Positions 1 through 8,496 of a stretch of DNA of 64,000 nt are shown here, in pieces. The position numbers and the translations under genes were made by a program. Numbering within the stretch: the stretch's first letter is position 1; every line of letters starts with the position of its first letter. Under the pieces are notes generated by a model, which saw only the letters and a program-made list of their open reading frames with translations, ran no database searches and was not told the DNA's origin. The stretch is from JAFAGO01 sp031987605 (GTDB lineage: Bacteria > Bacteroidota > Bacteroidia > Flavobacteriales > Weeksellaceae): assembly GCA_031987605.1 (NCBI GenBank), contig DALZZF010000002.1, positions 248,001 through 312,000 of the forward strand. The letters run 5' to 3'.

Positions 1-383
1 GAATTAAGCGATTTATACCATCCCATCTTAAATTTGGCGAGAAATTCATACGCATCAACAACCTGCTTTGTGGAACCACTCGGAGAAATTTTACTGTTCC
101 GGATTTTGATGGAGGCAAAAATATTATTTTCGGTCTCAAATTCTTCATCAAAAAGAGATAGTTGCTTCGGACGGTCTTCGGGACGAAACTGTTCATTGCC
201 GATAATTGCAACGATATTGAAAATGACTCGAAGCGCATTGATTGGGATGTCCGCCGCTTGTTGGTCATCAAAAATAAAGTCGTCCACGAAATGGTTTCCC
301 AGCCGAATCTTGTCGGGAACTTTTTCTCCATTGTCCTCGAACTTCTTTCGGACATGGCGTAAATCTTTTTCGGATAAAGACAT
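1..383 (-). CDS. Replication initiator protein (partial, C-terminus off window)
   Basis: An open frame starts with ATG at 383-381 and runs off the left edge, giving 127 residues beginning MSLSEKDLRHVRKKFEDNG. It continues with a segment rich in acidic and hydrophobic residues and phrases such as NALRVIFNIVAIIGNEQF and SGSTKQVVDAYEFLAKFKMGW. The composition resembles the N-terminal winged-helix domain of RepB/initiator replication proteins carried by Bacteroidota plasmids and mobilizable elements. The assignment rests on general resemblance plus the neighbouring DUF3853 genes and integrase. No catalytic motif is expected or seen in the visible part. Plus-strand reading frames over the same bases look like shadows. 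Confidence 0.5.
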   Translation of the reverse strand, partial: MSLSEKDLRHVRKKFEDNGEKVPDKIRLGNHFVDDFIFDDQQAADIPINALRVIFNIVAIIGNEQFRPEDRPKQLSLFDEEFETENNIFASIKIRNSKISPSGSTKQVVDAYEFLAKFKMGWYKSLN

Positions 384-433
384 TTTTTATACTTGATGTT
401 CCTGATTTATTATTTCCTTATTTCAGATGGTAA

Positions 434-658
434 TTATTTGGTTCGAATGGTTTTCTTTAATTTTATTTTCTCACTTTTCAGTGTTTTGCTTCCATCACTG
501 AGATTGTAATGTTTATGACCATCAAAACCAGTTGCTTTGAACACCCTTTTTTCAGCTTTGCCTATATTGGGAATTCTCACTTTCTGGATACCCAGATATT
601 CGTAAGATATTCTATTGATGGTTACTTTTTGACCAGGTTTTAAGTCAGATATTTTCAT
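434..658 (-). CDS. Small hypothetical protein
   Basis: The product is 74 residues, starts MKISDLKPGQKVTINR and is strongly basic at the C-terminus (SEKIKLKKTIRTK). The N-terminal half reads like a small beta-barrel, with alternating hydrophobics and a KPGQKV turn. It lies 50 bp upstream of the replication initiator in the same orientation and just downstream of the winged-helix gene, so it probably belongs to the same element transcript. I do not recognise a family. Its charge would fit nucleic-acid binding, but that is speculation. Confidence 0.55.
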   Translation of the reverse strand: MKISDLKPGQKVTINRISYEYLGIQKVRIPNIGKAEKRVFKATGFDGHKHYNLSDGSKTLKSEKIKLKKTIRTK

Positions 659-717
659 TGTTTTAAGTTTTTACGATTTTAATATTTGTTCGAGATTAAA
701 TCGATTTTTTATTGATT

Positions 718-1428
718 TCAGGATGTTTTTGGCCGTTTGATGTTTGGAATTGAAGTGACGGAAACCGCATCATCTTTTTTACTATTCTTCAAATACGGCA
801 GGATGCTTTTCAATGAGGATTTCCAGTTGGAAATGGGTCTTCCGGAACTATTCTTCCAATCGTTTTCTAACCACGAATAGTATTTTTCTTCAATTACGGA
901 ATCCAAAAGAGGCTGATAATCCTCTAAAGTGGTTGCAAACTGAGTAAATTCTTCCAATTCGGGAATAATTTTTGATTTGCTGATTTTGGAAGTATGAGTA
1001 ATGGAAACTTTATCACTGGATTTACTTATTCTGGGAACAACTTCATCAGACGAATGGTTTCTCTTTAAAATTTTCTGTTTTTCAACAATCTCCAAACTTG
1101 GAACTTTTTCGATTTTTTCCTTCTCTATTTTCTCCAGTATGGGAATATCAGATAAGTAATTTAACAGAATTCTGTAATTACAAGGAAATCCACTTTTGGA
1201 CTCAAATTCAACAAGACCCAACTCGCGAAGTTTATCTTTGGTCGGTTTTACGGTTTTTCTCGTTATTCCCAATGCATTACCGAGTGCAACATCGGAAATA
1301 ACGACCTTATAACTATCGTTGTCCTTTCCTAATTTCAAAAGGTACAGATACAGCGAAATTGCCGAAGAGCCAAGTCTTACCTTCTGATTGAAGTCCCAAA
1401 ATCGGTCGATAAGTTCCAAGTAATACAT
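718..1428 (-). CDS. Winged-helix / DnaD-like element protein
   Basis: The product has 236 residues. The first ~95 (MYYLELIDRFWDFNQKV...) look like a winged-helix domain, with the phrase LGNALGITRKTVKPTKDKLRELGLVEFE matching the helix-turn-helix plus wing of phage and plasmid replication proteins. A charged linker rich in Lys, Ser and Ile follows. The tail, with SWLENDWKNSSGRPISNWKSSLK, resembles the short Trp-containing helical motif at the end of DnaD/replication-adaptor proteins. It starts three bases from the end of the upstream DUF3853 gene, so the genes are co-transcribed. The likely role is replication or regulation of the mobile element. The exact function is not certain. Confidence 0.55.
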   Translation of the reverse strand: MYYLELIDRFWDFNQKVRLGSSAISLYLYLLKLGKDNDSYKVVISDVALGNALGITRKTVKPTKDKLRELGLVEFESKSGFPCNYRILLNYLSDIPILEKIEKEKIEKVPSLEIVEKQKILKRNHSSDEVVPRISKSSDKVSITHTSKISKSKIIPELEEFTQFATTLEDYQPLLDSVIEEKYYSWLENDWKNSSGRPISNWKSSLKSILPYLKNSKKDDAVSVTSIPNIKRPKTS

Positions 1429-1430
1429 TT

Positions 1431-1682
1431 CTAACTGCTTGCAAAAAGTTCTATAGCCTTTTTCTTGTCGATAATGATGATGTTTCCTTTCTGAATGATG
1501 GCTTCATCCAAAATTCCTGAAGATTTAATCTTGGATGCTTTTGAAACGGAACAGCCCAGAATTTTTGCCAAACCTTTTAAACCGTATTCATACATATTTT
1601 CAGAATTTAAATTTTTAGATATCTCTAAAAATTCTTTTACGGTCAGATTGCAAAGAGGTGTTTGTGGGGTTATGTTTTCCAT
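1431..1682 (-). CDS. DUF3853 family protein (copy 2)
   Basis: The product has 83 residues and is paralogous to the gene immediately upstream. Both share a T(V/I)xEF(L/V)EI segment, a core (Y)GLxGLA(K/R)ILGCS followed by a basic helix, and the tail GI(L/F)DEAIIQ(K/N)G with a final (I)EL/LEL. The core resembles a helix-turn-helix, so it probably binds DNA, as do small MerR-like excisionase-type proteins of mobile elements. The start ATG overlaps the upstream stop by one base (TGATG), suggesting translational coupling. DUF3853 is common in Bacteroidota mobile elements. The molecular role is inferred. Confidence 0.7.
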   Translation of the reverse strand: MENITPQTPLCNLTVKEFLEISKNLNSENMYEYGLKGLAKILGCSVSKASKIKSSGILDEAIIQKGNIIIIDKKKAIELFASS

Positions 1683-1966
1683 CAGCTGTTATCTTTAAAA
1701 AGTTCTAATGCTTTTTCCGAATCAATGATAATTTTTCTCCCATTTTGAATGATGGCTTCATCAAAAATTCCCTTACTTTTCAATTTTCCTGCATGATTTT
1801 TAGAGCATCCCAATATTCTTGCTAATCCAGAAAGACCGTAAACATACTTTTCATTAAATACCTTTTCTTGTGTGGGGTTTTCTGATGATTCTTGTTTTCT
1901 GGCATCTAAAATTTCCACAAATTCTCCTATGGTCAATTGCCAAATTGGTCTATTATAATCTTCCAT
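1682..1966 (-). CDS. DUF3853 family protein (copy 1)
   Basis: The product has 94 residues starting MEDYNRPIWQLTIGEFVEI. It shares the HTH-like core YGLSGLARILGCSKNHAGKL and the tail GIFDEAIIQNGRKIIIDSEK with the following gene. It is the first gene of the leftward transcript that starts at the palindromic promoter at 2022-2044. It is longer than its paralogue by an acidic insertion (residues ~25-40, ESSENPTQEK). The likely role is a DNA-binding accessory protein of the element. The pair appears to be a tandem duplication that has since diverged. Confidence 0.7.
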   Translation of the reverse strand: MEDYNRPIWQLTIGEFVEILDARKQESSENPTQEKVFNEKYVYGLSGLARILGCSKNHAGKLKSKGIFDEAIIQNGRKIIIDSEKALELFKDNS

Positions 1967-2021
1967 TTTGAAATTTTTATTGTAATTTATTCTAAAAAAA
2001 TACTTATTTGTATATATTTAA

Positions 2022-2044
2022 CTATATTTGTATTGCAAATATAG
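2022..2044. promoter_or_regulatory. Palindromic divergent promoter/operator
   Basis: The sequence shows two 9-bp inverted arms, CTATATTTG (2022-2030) and CAAATATAG (2036-2044), separated by 5 bp. Each arm contains a full TATATTTG, the Bacteroidota -7 consensus TAnnTTTG: one on the plus strand pointing to the HTH gene at 2100 and one on the minus strand pointing to the DUF3853 genes. A repressor bound here would cover both -7 boxes at once. The neighbouring HTH protein is the obvious candidate ligand (inference). Confidence 0.7.
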
Positions 2045-2099
2045 AGTAAATATTGAAACATATCTATATTTTAATCTCAAAAACAAAAAAAAATTAAAG

Positions 2100-2549
2100 A
2101 TGACTATAACTGAAAGATTGCAAAGTTACATGACCTACAAAGGGTTAAACCCCAATAAAATCACTGTTGAAGCTGGTTTGTCTGTTGGTTTAATTGGCAG
2201 AGCTATAAAAAACAACTCGGGACTCAACTCAGATACTATTGAAAAAATACTATACACTTATCCCGATTTGAATCCGGAGTGGTTTATTTCGGAATCTGGT
2301 GAAATGCTAAAAACCAACAACCAAAACATTAATAATAATGGCTCAGGAAATAATGTAAACAGCAACATTAATGGAAATATTAGTGGAAATGTTACTATTT
2401 CGCATAGCGAGTTTTCTAATATGATAGAACTTCAAAAAGGCTATCAAGAAATACAAAAAGAACTAACAGAAAGATTGAAAACCAGTCAAGAGCAACTATC
2501 GGATAGCATGAGACAGGTTACTATACTTCTTGAAATTTTAAAAAAATAA
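2100..2549 (+). CDS. Phage-repressor-like HTH regulator with low-complexity linker and coiled coil
   Basis: I chose the ATG at 2100 (149 residues, MTITERLQSYMTYKGLN) because the longer frame from 2028 would begin inside the promoter palindrome. Residues 1-60 form a helix-turn-helix domain of the kind found in Bacteroidota phage repressors (KITVEAGLSVGLIGRAIKNN, then a PEWFISESGEML ending). A stretch of Asn/Gly/Ser (NINNNGSGNNVNSNING) links it to a C-terminal coiled coil of ~50 residues. The domain order fits an element repressor that oligomerises through the coiled coil. It faces the DUF3853 operon across the palindromic promoter, so it probably controls that operon and itself. Confidence 0.7.
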   Translation: MTITERLQSYMTYKGLNPNKITVEAGLSVGLIGRAIKNNSGLNSDTIEKILYTYPDLNPEWFISESGEMLKTNNQNINNNGSGNNVNSNINGNISGNVTISHSEFSNMIELQKGYQEIQKELTERLKTSQEQLSDSMRQVTILLEILKK

Positions 2550-2551
2550 CT

Positions 2552-3241
2552 ATGAAAAGGATTTTGATAATTAGTGCTATTTTATTTGGGGGAATCGTGA
2601 TTGCTCAGCAGAAGAAAAATGCTTTGAATAATTGGAAAAGTAGAGATGCAGAAATCGCACAAAAGGTTTTTTCAAAATATCAGGAAAAAGAAAATAAGAA
2701 ATTAGAAGATTAAAAAGCAGATTTGATAAAAACTCAAAGAAAGTTGAAAATTGAGATAGTAAATGCGGGGGACTTTGAGAAATACAATCAAAACATGTGG
2801 CTTCGTATTGTAAAAGTGAATAATGGAAATTTAGAACAGATTGTTAGTAAAAGTAATACGGAAATTTCAGTTGTTACAAATACAATGGGAAAGAATAATT
2901 GGAAAGATGAAGCGGGAGGCTTTAATTATAAATCTTTCAATGAGTTAATGAAGATTTCCCAAGAGTTTACAAATTATAGAAATGAAGCAGGATTATCAGA
3001 AAATTCATTAAAGCCCATTGAATTTATTGAAACCAGCGAGCCTGTTTTATATTTCTCTTTAAAAATCTATACCCATAAAGGCGGTTCAGAACAAACAACT
3101 TCTTCAACATTGTCCAAAACAATAAATATTTATGCCGATAACCAACTTATAAAAACTTTAAAATACTCCTTAGATGACTTGATTAAAGCAGAAGGAGTGT
3201 CAATACGGGACTTTAAATTGGGTTCTATTGAAAATAGATAA
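2552..3241 (+). pseudogene. Secreted protein split by an in-frame stop
   Basis: An ATG at 2552 opens a 53-residue frame that begins with a clear signal peptide (MKRILIISAILFGGIVIAQQ) and ends at TAA 2711-2713. The same frame continues open without a break to 3241, with a further ~172-residue conserved-looking domain that has no ATG near its start, only a TTG at 2723. The simplest reading is one secreted protein of about 229 residues interrupted by a single stop codon. The second half (KIEIVNAGDFEKYNQNMW...) looks like a periplasmic beta-rich domain of unknown function. Alternatives are recoding or two genes, with the second starting at TTG 2723. It starts 2 bp after the regulator gene, so it is in the same operon. 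Confidence 0.55.
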
Positions 3242-3256
3242 TCAATTTTTTCTAAT

Positions 3257-4522
3257 ATGAATATAAAATATCACGCTCAATTTCTTCTTGATAGGGAGAA
3301 AGACAACCCTACTGCAAAACTGCGATATCGTATTAAGTGGGATGGCAATATTGTGGCTTTCAATTTGGGATATAGAGTAGAAATACAAAAATGGAGCACA
3401 GAAACACAACGATGCAAAGCCAATACAACTCACGGGAACAAAAAAGTCTCGGCAAGTGTTATAAATAGAAAGATACAACTATTTGAATCCGCTTGTGAGA
3501 AAACATTTCAGAAATATGAAATTGATGATTTGATACCTAACCAAGACCAGTTTAGGGAATGGTTTAATGTTGAGATTGGAAGAACGCCTAAGGAAGAACT
3601 GAAATCTGAAAAGAATTTTTTTGAGATATATGATATGTTTGTTAATGAAGAATCAATTAACAGTCAATGGAATTTCAGGACTCTTCAAAAAATGAAAACG
3701 CAGAAAAAAGTATTGGAAGAGTTTGACCATGATATTTCGTTTGAGAAATTTAATGAGCAATATCTTTCAAATTATCAGCGATATTTAGAAGGGAAGAATC
3801 ACAAGAATTCAACAATTTCAAAAGAGCTTGCTGCATTGAAGTGGTTTTTGAAATGGGCTATGAAGAAAGGTTATACAAAAAGTGGAGAGTTTGAAAAGTT
3901 TAAACCAAAAATTAAAAATGTTCAAAAGAAAATCATTTTTTTGAACAAGTCTGAGTTAAAGAGATTTACTGAATATGAAATACCTACGGATAAAAGCTAT
4001 CTTGAAAAAATAAGAGATGTTTTTTTATTTCAATGCTTTACGGGATTGAGATATTCGGATGTGTTTAATTTGAAAAGATCTGATGTAAAGGACGGTTACT
4101 TAGAGATAACAACACTCAAAACAGCAGATAATTTGATAATAGAATTGAATAGTTATAGCCGAAAACTTCTAAACAAATATATCGATGTAGAATTTGAGCA
4201 TAATAAAGCTTTGCCTGTAATCAGTAATCAAAAAATGAACGATTATTTAAAAGAACTAGCTGAATTAGCTGAGATAGATGAACTAGTTACCCAAACTTAT
4301 TTTAAAGGTAATGAAAGGATTGAAGAAGTTTTACCAAAATATTCACTTATGAGTACTCATGCTGGAAGGAGAACCTTTGTTTGCAATGCTTTGTCTTTGG
4401 GAATTCCACCTCAAGTGGTTATGAAATGGACAGGACATAGTGATTATAAGGCAATGAAGCCATATATTGATATTGCTGATGAAATAAAAGCAACAGCTAT
4501 GGAGAAGTTTGATTCTTTTTAA
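3257..4522 (+). CDS. Tyrosine-type site-specific recombinase (integrase)
   Basis: The product has 421 residues. The N-terminal ~100 form an arm-binding domain (YHAQFLLDREKDNPTAKLRYR), residues ~110-200 a SAM-like core-binding domain, and the C-terminal half the catalytic domain. Catalytic residues are visible: Arg265 in TGLRYSD, His368 and Arg371 in STHAGRRTF, a His in TGHSD, and the nucleophile Tyr403 in MKPYIDIADE. It performs cut-and-rejoin integration and excision of the mobile element. It is full length for Bacteroidota integrases and closes the element on its right side. Confidence 0.93.
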   Translation: MNIKYHAQFLLDREKDNPTAKLRYRIKWDGNIVAFNLGYRVEIQKWSTETQRCKANTTHGNKKVSASVINRKIQLFESACEKTFQKYEIDDLIPNQDQFREWFNVEIGRTPKEELKSEKNFFEIYDMFVNEESINSQWNFRTLQKMKTQKKVLEEFDHDISFEKFNEQYLSNYQRYLEGKNHKNSTISKELAALKWFLKWAMKKGYTKSGEFEKFKPKIKNVQKKIIFLNKSELKRFTEYEIPTDKSYLEKIRDVFLFQCFTGLRYSDVFNLKRSDVKDGYLEITTLKTADNLIIELNSYSRKLLNKYIDVEFEHNKALPVISNQKMNDYLKELAELAEIDELVTQTYFKGNERIEEVLPKYSLMSTHAGRRTFVCNALSLGIPPQVVMKWTGHSDYKAMKPYIDIADEIKATAMEKFDSF

Positions 4523-4634
4523 CGAAAATCTTTCTCGCCTAATAAGTGAATGAACAAAAATTCCTTGAAAGAAAAGTTTTTTTTAATAAGTTTAAAGTAT
4601 CTTTGAAGATTGTGTACTAATTGTATGTAGTAAT

Positions 4635-5657
4635 ATGGCAACACTTGATATTCTTGAATTTCTTGATTTAGGTAGAGCAAAGTCTATTCAATCCGATAGT
4701 GAAAAACTATCGGATAGTGAAGCTGTTATCCTAAATGAAGTAAAAGAAAAAGATTTTGGTGTTGATTTAATTTATTTCAATACAGACGAAGAAACCAATA
4801 ATAGTTTTCCTGCTGTTTTTCTGAAAAAAGTTGCAAATTTCAATGATGAAATATATTTAAAAGACATTGCTGAAGCACAACGTAAAATTTGGAACTACAA
4901 AAAAGTATTGTTTCTGTATGTATATTCGGAAACGGAAATCCGTATCTACAATTGCTCTGAAAAACCACTTATAGTAACCAAAGATGATTTTGATTACAAA
5001 AATGAGTTACAAGAAATTGAAATTAATTCCTATCAATATTCCGACAAACAACAGTTGCAAGAACTCAGTAAGCTATTTTCTAGAATTGCCATCGATACAG
5101 GAATTATCTGGACTTTAGAAGACGCGAAAATTGTTCGGGATAAAATAAATTTACAAAAAAGAGTTGATAAATATTTAGTAACCAGTTTGGTTAATACGGC
5201 TGAATATTTAAGGAGTCAAGGGTTAGAAATAGATTTCATTCATAAAATTATTCTACGGTCACTGTTCCTTTTATATCTTGAAGACAGAGGTGCTGCTGAA
5301 AAGGATTTTTATAGTCAAATCAAAAAAGATGCTGAATCATACTTTGATATTTTAGACGATGTAACAGCTACTTATGATTTATTCAAACGACTTGAAGATC
5401 ATTTTAATGGGAATGTGTTTACACTGGAAGAAGACGAAAGTATTTCAAGAGAACAGCTTCAAATAATTAAAACTTGTTTCATTCGTGGGAAAGAAAAAAA
5501 CAATAATCCTCAGTTATTTGACGATTGGAAGCAATTCAGACTTTTCAATTTCAAAATAATTCAAATTGAGTTGCTGAGTGAAATTTATGAAAATTTCTTA
5601 GCAGAAACCGACGCTACATTAAAAGAAGATTCTGGAACTTATTATACAGAAAACTGA
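4635..5657 (+). pseudogene. N-terminal fragment of a type IIG/Eco57I-like restriction-methylase
   Basis: The product has 340 residues. The early part (residues ~40-110) fits the N-terminal nuclease-type region of type IIG/BREX-like enzymes. The end reads LLSEIYENFLAE then LKEDSGTYYTEN and stops. In this family the phrase SGTYYTP directly precedes the N6-adenine methyltransferase catalytic core (SAM motif I and the NPPY motif). The protein therefore ends exactly where the methylase domain should start, and no downstream frame restores it. It is probably a deletion remnant joined to unrelated DNA carrying lpd. No methylation activity is expected. Confidence 0.65.
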
Positions 5658-5721
5658 ATTCTCGTGACCAAAGGTCAGGTTCAGGTTTTTTCTACCTTAA
5701 CTAACTTAAAAAAATACGAAT

Positions 5722-7125
5722 ATGGAAAAATTTGATGTAACTATTATAGGGTCTGGCCCGGGTGGGTATGTAAGTGCCATCCGTTGCGCCCAATTGGGAT
5801 TAAAAGTGGCCATTGTTGAAAGGTACAGCACGTTGGGCGGTACCTGTCTTAACGTGGGCTGTATTCCGTCAAAAGCTTGGTTGGAAGCTTCTGAGCATTA
5901 CTACAAACTCAAGCATCAATTCGAAAAATTTGGGATTGATGTTAAAGAGGCCAATGTCGATATCCTGAAAATGAACCAAAGGGTTCAAGATGTGGTACAG
6001 GAAATCATCAATGGCGTTGATTATCTGATGAAAAAGAACAAGGTCACCGTTTATGAAGGCCACGGTATCATCAAGGATAAAAATACTATTGAAATTAAGG
6101 GCGAAGATAAAACGGAAACCATAGAAACCGATAAAATCATCATTGCCACCGGATCCAAACCCGCTTCACTGCCCAATATTGAAATCGATAAAAAAAGGAT
6201 AATCTCTTCCACCGAAGCCCTTGCCCTACGGGACATCCCCAAGCATTTAATGGTCGTTGGCGGCGGCGTTATCGGGGTCGAGATAGGTTCCGTATTCGCC
6301 CGCTTGGGTTCAAAGGTTTCTATAGTAGAATATTTTGATAGCCTCATTGCCACTATGGATGGCGCACTGGGACATCAATTGCACCGTTCCCTAAGGAAAC
6401 AGGGAATTGATTTTTATTTGGAACATAAGGTGACAAATGCAACGGCAACTAATGGCAAAGTGGCGTTAAATGCGGAAAACCTTTCCAATAAAGAAGAAAT
6501 GAATTTAGAAGGCGATTACTGCCTTATGGCCATTGGCCGAAAACCATACACCGCCAATTTAGGGCTTGAAAATATAGGAGTGGAAACCAATGAGAAAGGA
6601 CAGATAAATGTAGATGAGAACCTCGAAACCAATGTCAAGGGAGTATATGCCATTGGGGATGTAATCCGAGGGGCAATGCTTGCCCATAAAGCCAGTGAGG
6701 AAGGCGTTTTTGTAGCCGAACGGATTGTTGGCCAAAAACCCCATATCAATTATTCGCTTATCCCAAATATCGTGTATACCCAACCAGAGGTTGCAGGAGT
6801 AGGATTGACAGAGGAAGAATTGAAGAAGGCCAATAAAACTATAAAAACAGGATCTTTTCCATTCAAGGCCAATGCAAGGGCAAAAATAAGTATGGATACC
6901 GATGGCTTTATCAAGGTTATAGCCGATAAACAGACCGATGAGATATTGGGCGTGCATATGATAGGCCCCCGCATTGCAGACAGTTATACCGAAGCGGTGG
7001 TGGCAATGGAGTTTAGGGCATCTGCCGAAGATGTTGCACGGATGTCGCACGGGCACCCCACATTTTCCGAGACCTTTAAAGAAGCCTGTCTGGCAGCTAC
7101 CCAAGACAGGGCATTGCATATTTAA
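5722..7125 (+). CDS. lpd: Dihydrolipoyl dehydrogenase
   Basis: The product has 467 residues, full length for E3 enzymes. It re-oxidises dihydrolipoamide in the pyruvate, 2-oxoglutarate or branched-chain dehydrogenase complexes or the glycine cleavage system, using FAD and NAD+. Visible motifs are the FAD Rossmann fold IIGSGPGGYVSA (residues 8-19), the redox-active pair Cys42/Cys47 in GGTCLNVGCIPSK, the NAD-binding VGGGVIGVEIGS, the second FAD motif YAIGD, and the C-terminal HGHPTFSET catalytic His/Glu dyad. Base composition is visibly richer in G+C than the flanking genes, and there is no other dehydrogenase-complex subunit nearby. It looks like an acquired extra copy rather than the housekeeping gene. 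The start ATG at 5722 is clear. Confidence 0.93.
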   Translation: MEKFDVTIIGSGPGGYVSAIRCAQLGLKVAIVERYSTLGGTCLNVGCIPSKAWLEASEHYYKLKHQFEKFGIDVKEANVDILKMNQRVQDVVQEIINGVDYLMKKNKVTVYEGHGIIKDKNTIEIKGEDKTETIETDKIIIATGSKPASLPNIEIDKKRIISSTEALALRDIPKHLMVVGGGVIGVEIGSVFARLGSKVSIVEYFDSLIATMDGALGHQLHRSLRKQGIDFYLEHKVTNATATNGKVALNAENLSNKEEMNLEGDYCLMAIGRKPYTANLGLENIGVETNEKGQINVDENLETNVKGVYAIGDVIRGAMLAHKASEEGVFVAERIVGQKPHINYSLIPNIVYTQPEVAGVGLTEEELKKANKTIKTGSFPFKANARAKISMDTDGFIKVIADKQTDEILGVHMIGPRIADSYTEAVVAMEFRASAEDVARMSHGHPTFSETFKEACLAATQDRALHI

Positions 7126-7243
7126 TATAGGAGGGCTTTGTATTAAATGATGCAGTAGCTGTAATTCAACATAACTTAAATTGTATTAAGTATCAGTTAC
7201 TGGTCTAAAAAATGAAAGATTATTTTTTAAAGATGTAAAGAAC

Positions 7244-8496
7244 ATGACAGCTATTCCGAAAGACAAAAACTTTGATAGTAGTTTGATACTACTTCGTGAC
7301 GGCTATGAATTTATTCAGAAAAAGCGTGAAAAGCTTGGGACTGATATTTTTAGAACCCGCTTAAGGTTAAAGAAAGCAATTTGCATCAGTGGAAAAGACG
7401 CCGCGGAGGTTTTCTATGATACTGAAAAGTTTCAACGCAAAGGAGCTACTCCTAAAAGGGTGCAAAAAACATTATTCGGCCAGAAGGGCGTCCAGACATT
7501 GGATAATTCAGCACACAGGCAAAGAAAAGAAATGTTTATGTCTTTGATGAAACCGGATAGCCTTCGAAGGTTCCTGGAATTTCAAAAAAGCTACTGGGAA
7601 ACATACATTAGTAAATGGGAGAAAGAAGAGCAAATTATATTATTTAACGAAGTACAGGAAATTCTCTGTCGTGCAGTTTGTACATGGTCGGGAGTTCCGC
7701 TGCGGGAAGAAGAAGTGCAACAAAGGGCCAGGGACCTTGGGGCTATGGTAGATGCCTTTGGAGCCATTGGTCCACGGCATTGGCGGGGAAAGCAGGCTCG
7801 GAAAAGAGCTGAAAAGTGGATTGGTAACCTTATTAAAGAAATCCGAAACTGTAAAATTCATGTAGAAAAGGGTACTGCTGCCCACACAATTGCTTTCCAC
7901 CGTGAGCTTGATGGCAAATTGTTGGACACAAAGGTTGCAGCAGTAGAACTGATAAATGTATTAAGGCCCACCGTAGCCATAGCAACCTACATTACTTTTA
8001 CTGCTCTTGCTTTACATCAATATCCACAATATAAAAAAGAAATACAGACAGGGAAAGACAATCTGACAGAAATGCTGGTACAGGAAGTACGAATGTTTTA
8101 TCCATTTACCCCTATGGTAGGCGCTATTGTGCGAAAAGAATTTGAATGGAAGGAATATACATTTAAGCGTGGCAGGTTGGTGTTGCTGGATATATATGGC
8201 ATGCTTCACGATCGTGAATTATGGAAAGGCCCCCATGAATTTCATCCTGAGAGATTTATAAACTGGGACGGTAATCCCTTTACCTTAATCCCACAGGGTG
8301 AGGAGAACATTTACACGGCCATCGGTGTGCGGGTGAATGGCTCACTATTGAATCGATGAAACAAGCTGTAGATTTTCTGATTAACCGGATAACTTATGAG
8401 GTGCCCGATCAGGATTTGACATTTAGTTTATCCCGTATGCCCACGCTGCCAAGCAGTGGTTTTATATTAAGTAGTCTCTCCTCAAACCACCTATAA
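7244..8496 (+). pseudogene. CYP152-type cytochrome P450 (fatty-acid peroxygenase-like), frameshifted
   Basis: The first frame (7244-8359) matches a CYP152 P450: it starts PKDKNFDSSLILLRDGYEFI and carries an ELINVLRPTVAIATYI helix and an HEFHPERF segment. After IPQGE the frame diverges. In the frame that continues from about 8300, the reading is EHLHGHRCAGEWLTIE, the heme-binding loop with the axial Cys at 8326-8328, and it runs on to a stop at 8494-8496. A one-base loss near 8296-8305 therefore separates the heme ligand from the rest. The repaired protein would have about 417 residues. The last few residues (after SSGFILS) depart from the family where the IS5-like end begins. It is non-functional unless this is a sequencing error. 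Confidence 0.75.

Larger units (their letters stand above)
1..4522. mobile_element. Right-hand part of an integrative/mobilizable element
   Basis: This block groups a replication-initiator-like protein, a winged-helix protein, two DUF3853 proteins, a divergent regulator and a tyrosine recombinase. That combination is usual for integrative mobilizable elements and ICEs of Bacteroidota. The integrase is the outermost gene on the right, so the right attachment site probably lies just after it, near 4523-4634. The left end is outside the window. I could not identify att repeats because the other end is not visible. The element boundary is inference from gene content. Confidence 0.6.

Noticed and set aside
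34..396. Plus-strand 120-residue frame at the left edge
   Set aside because: It lies opposite a continuous minus-strand frame of Rep-like protein and is rich in Ser/Cys/Phe shadows.
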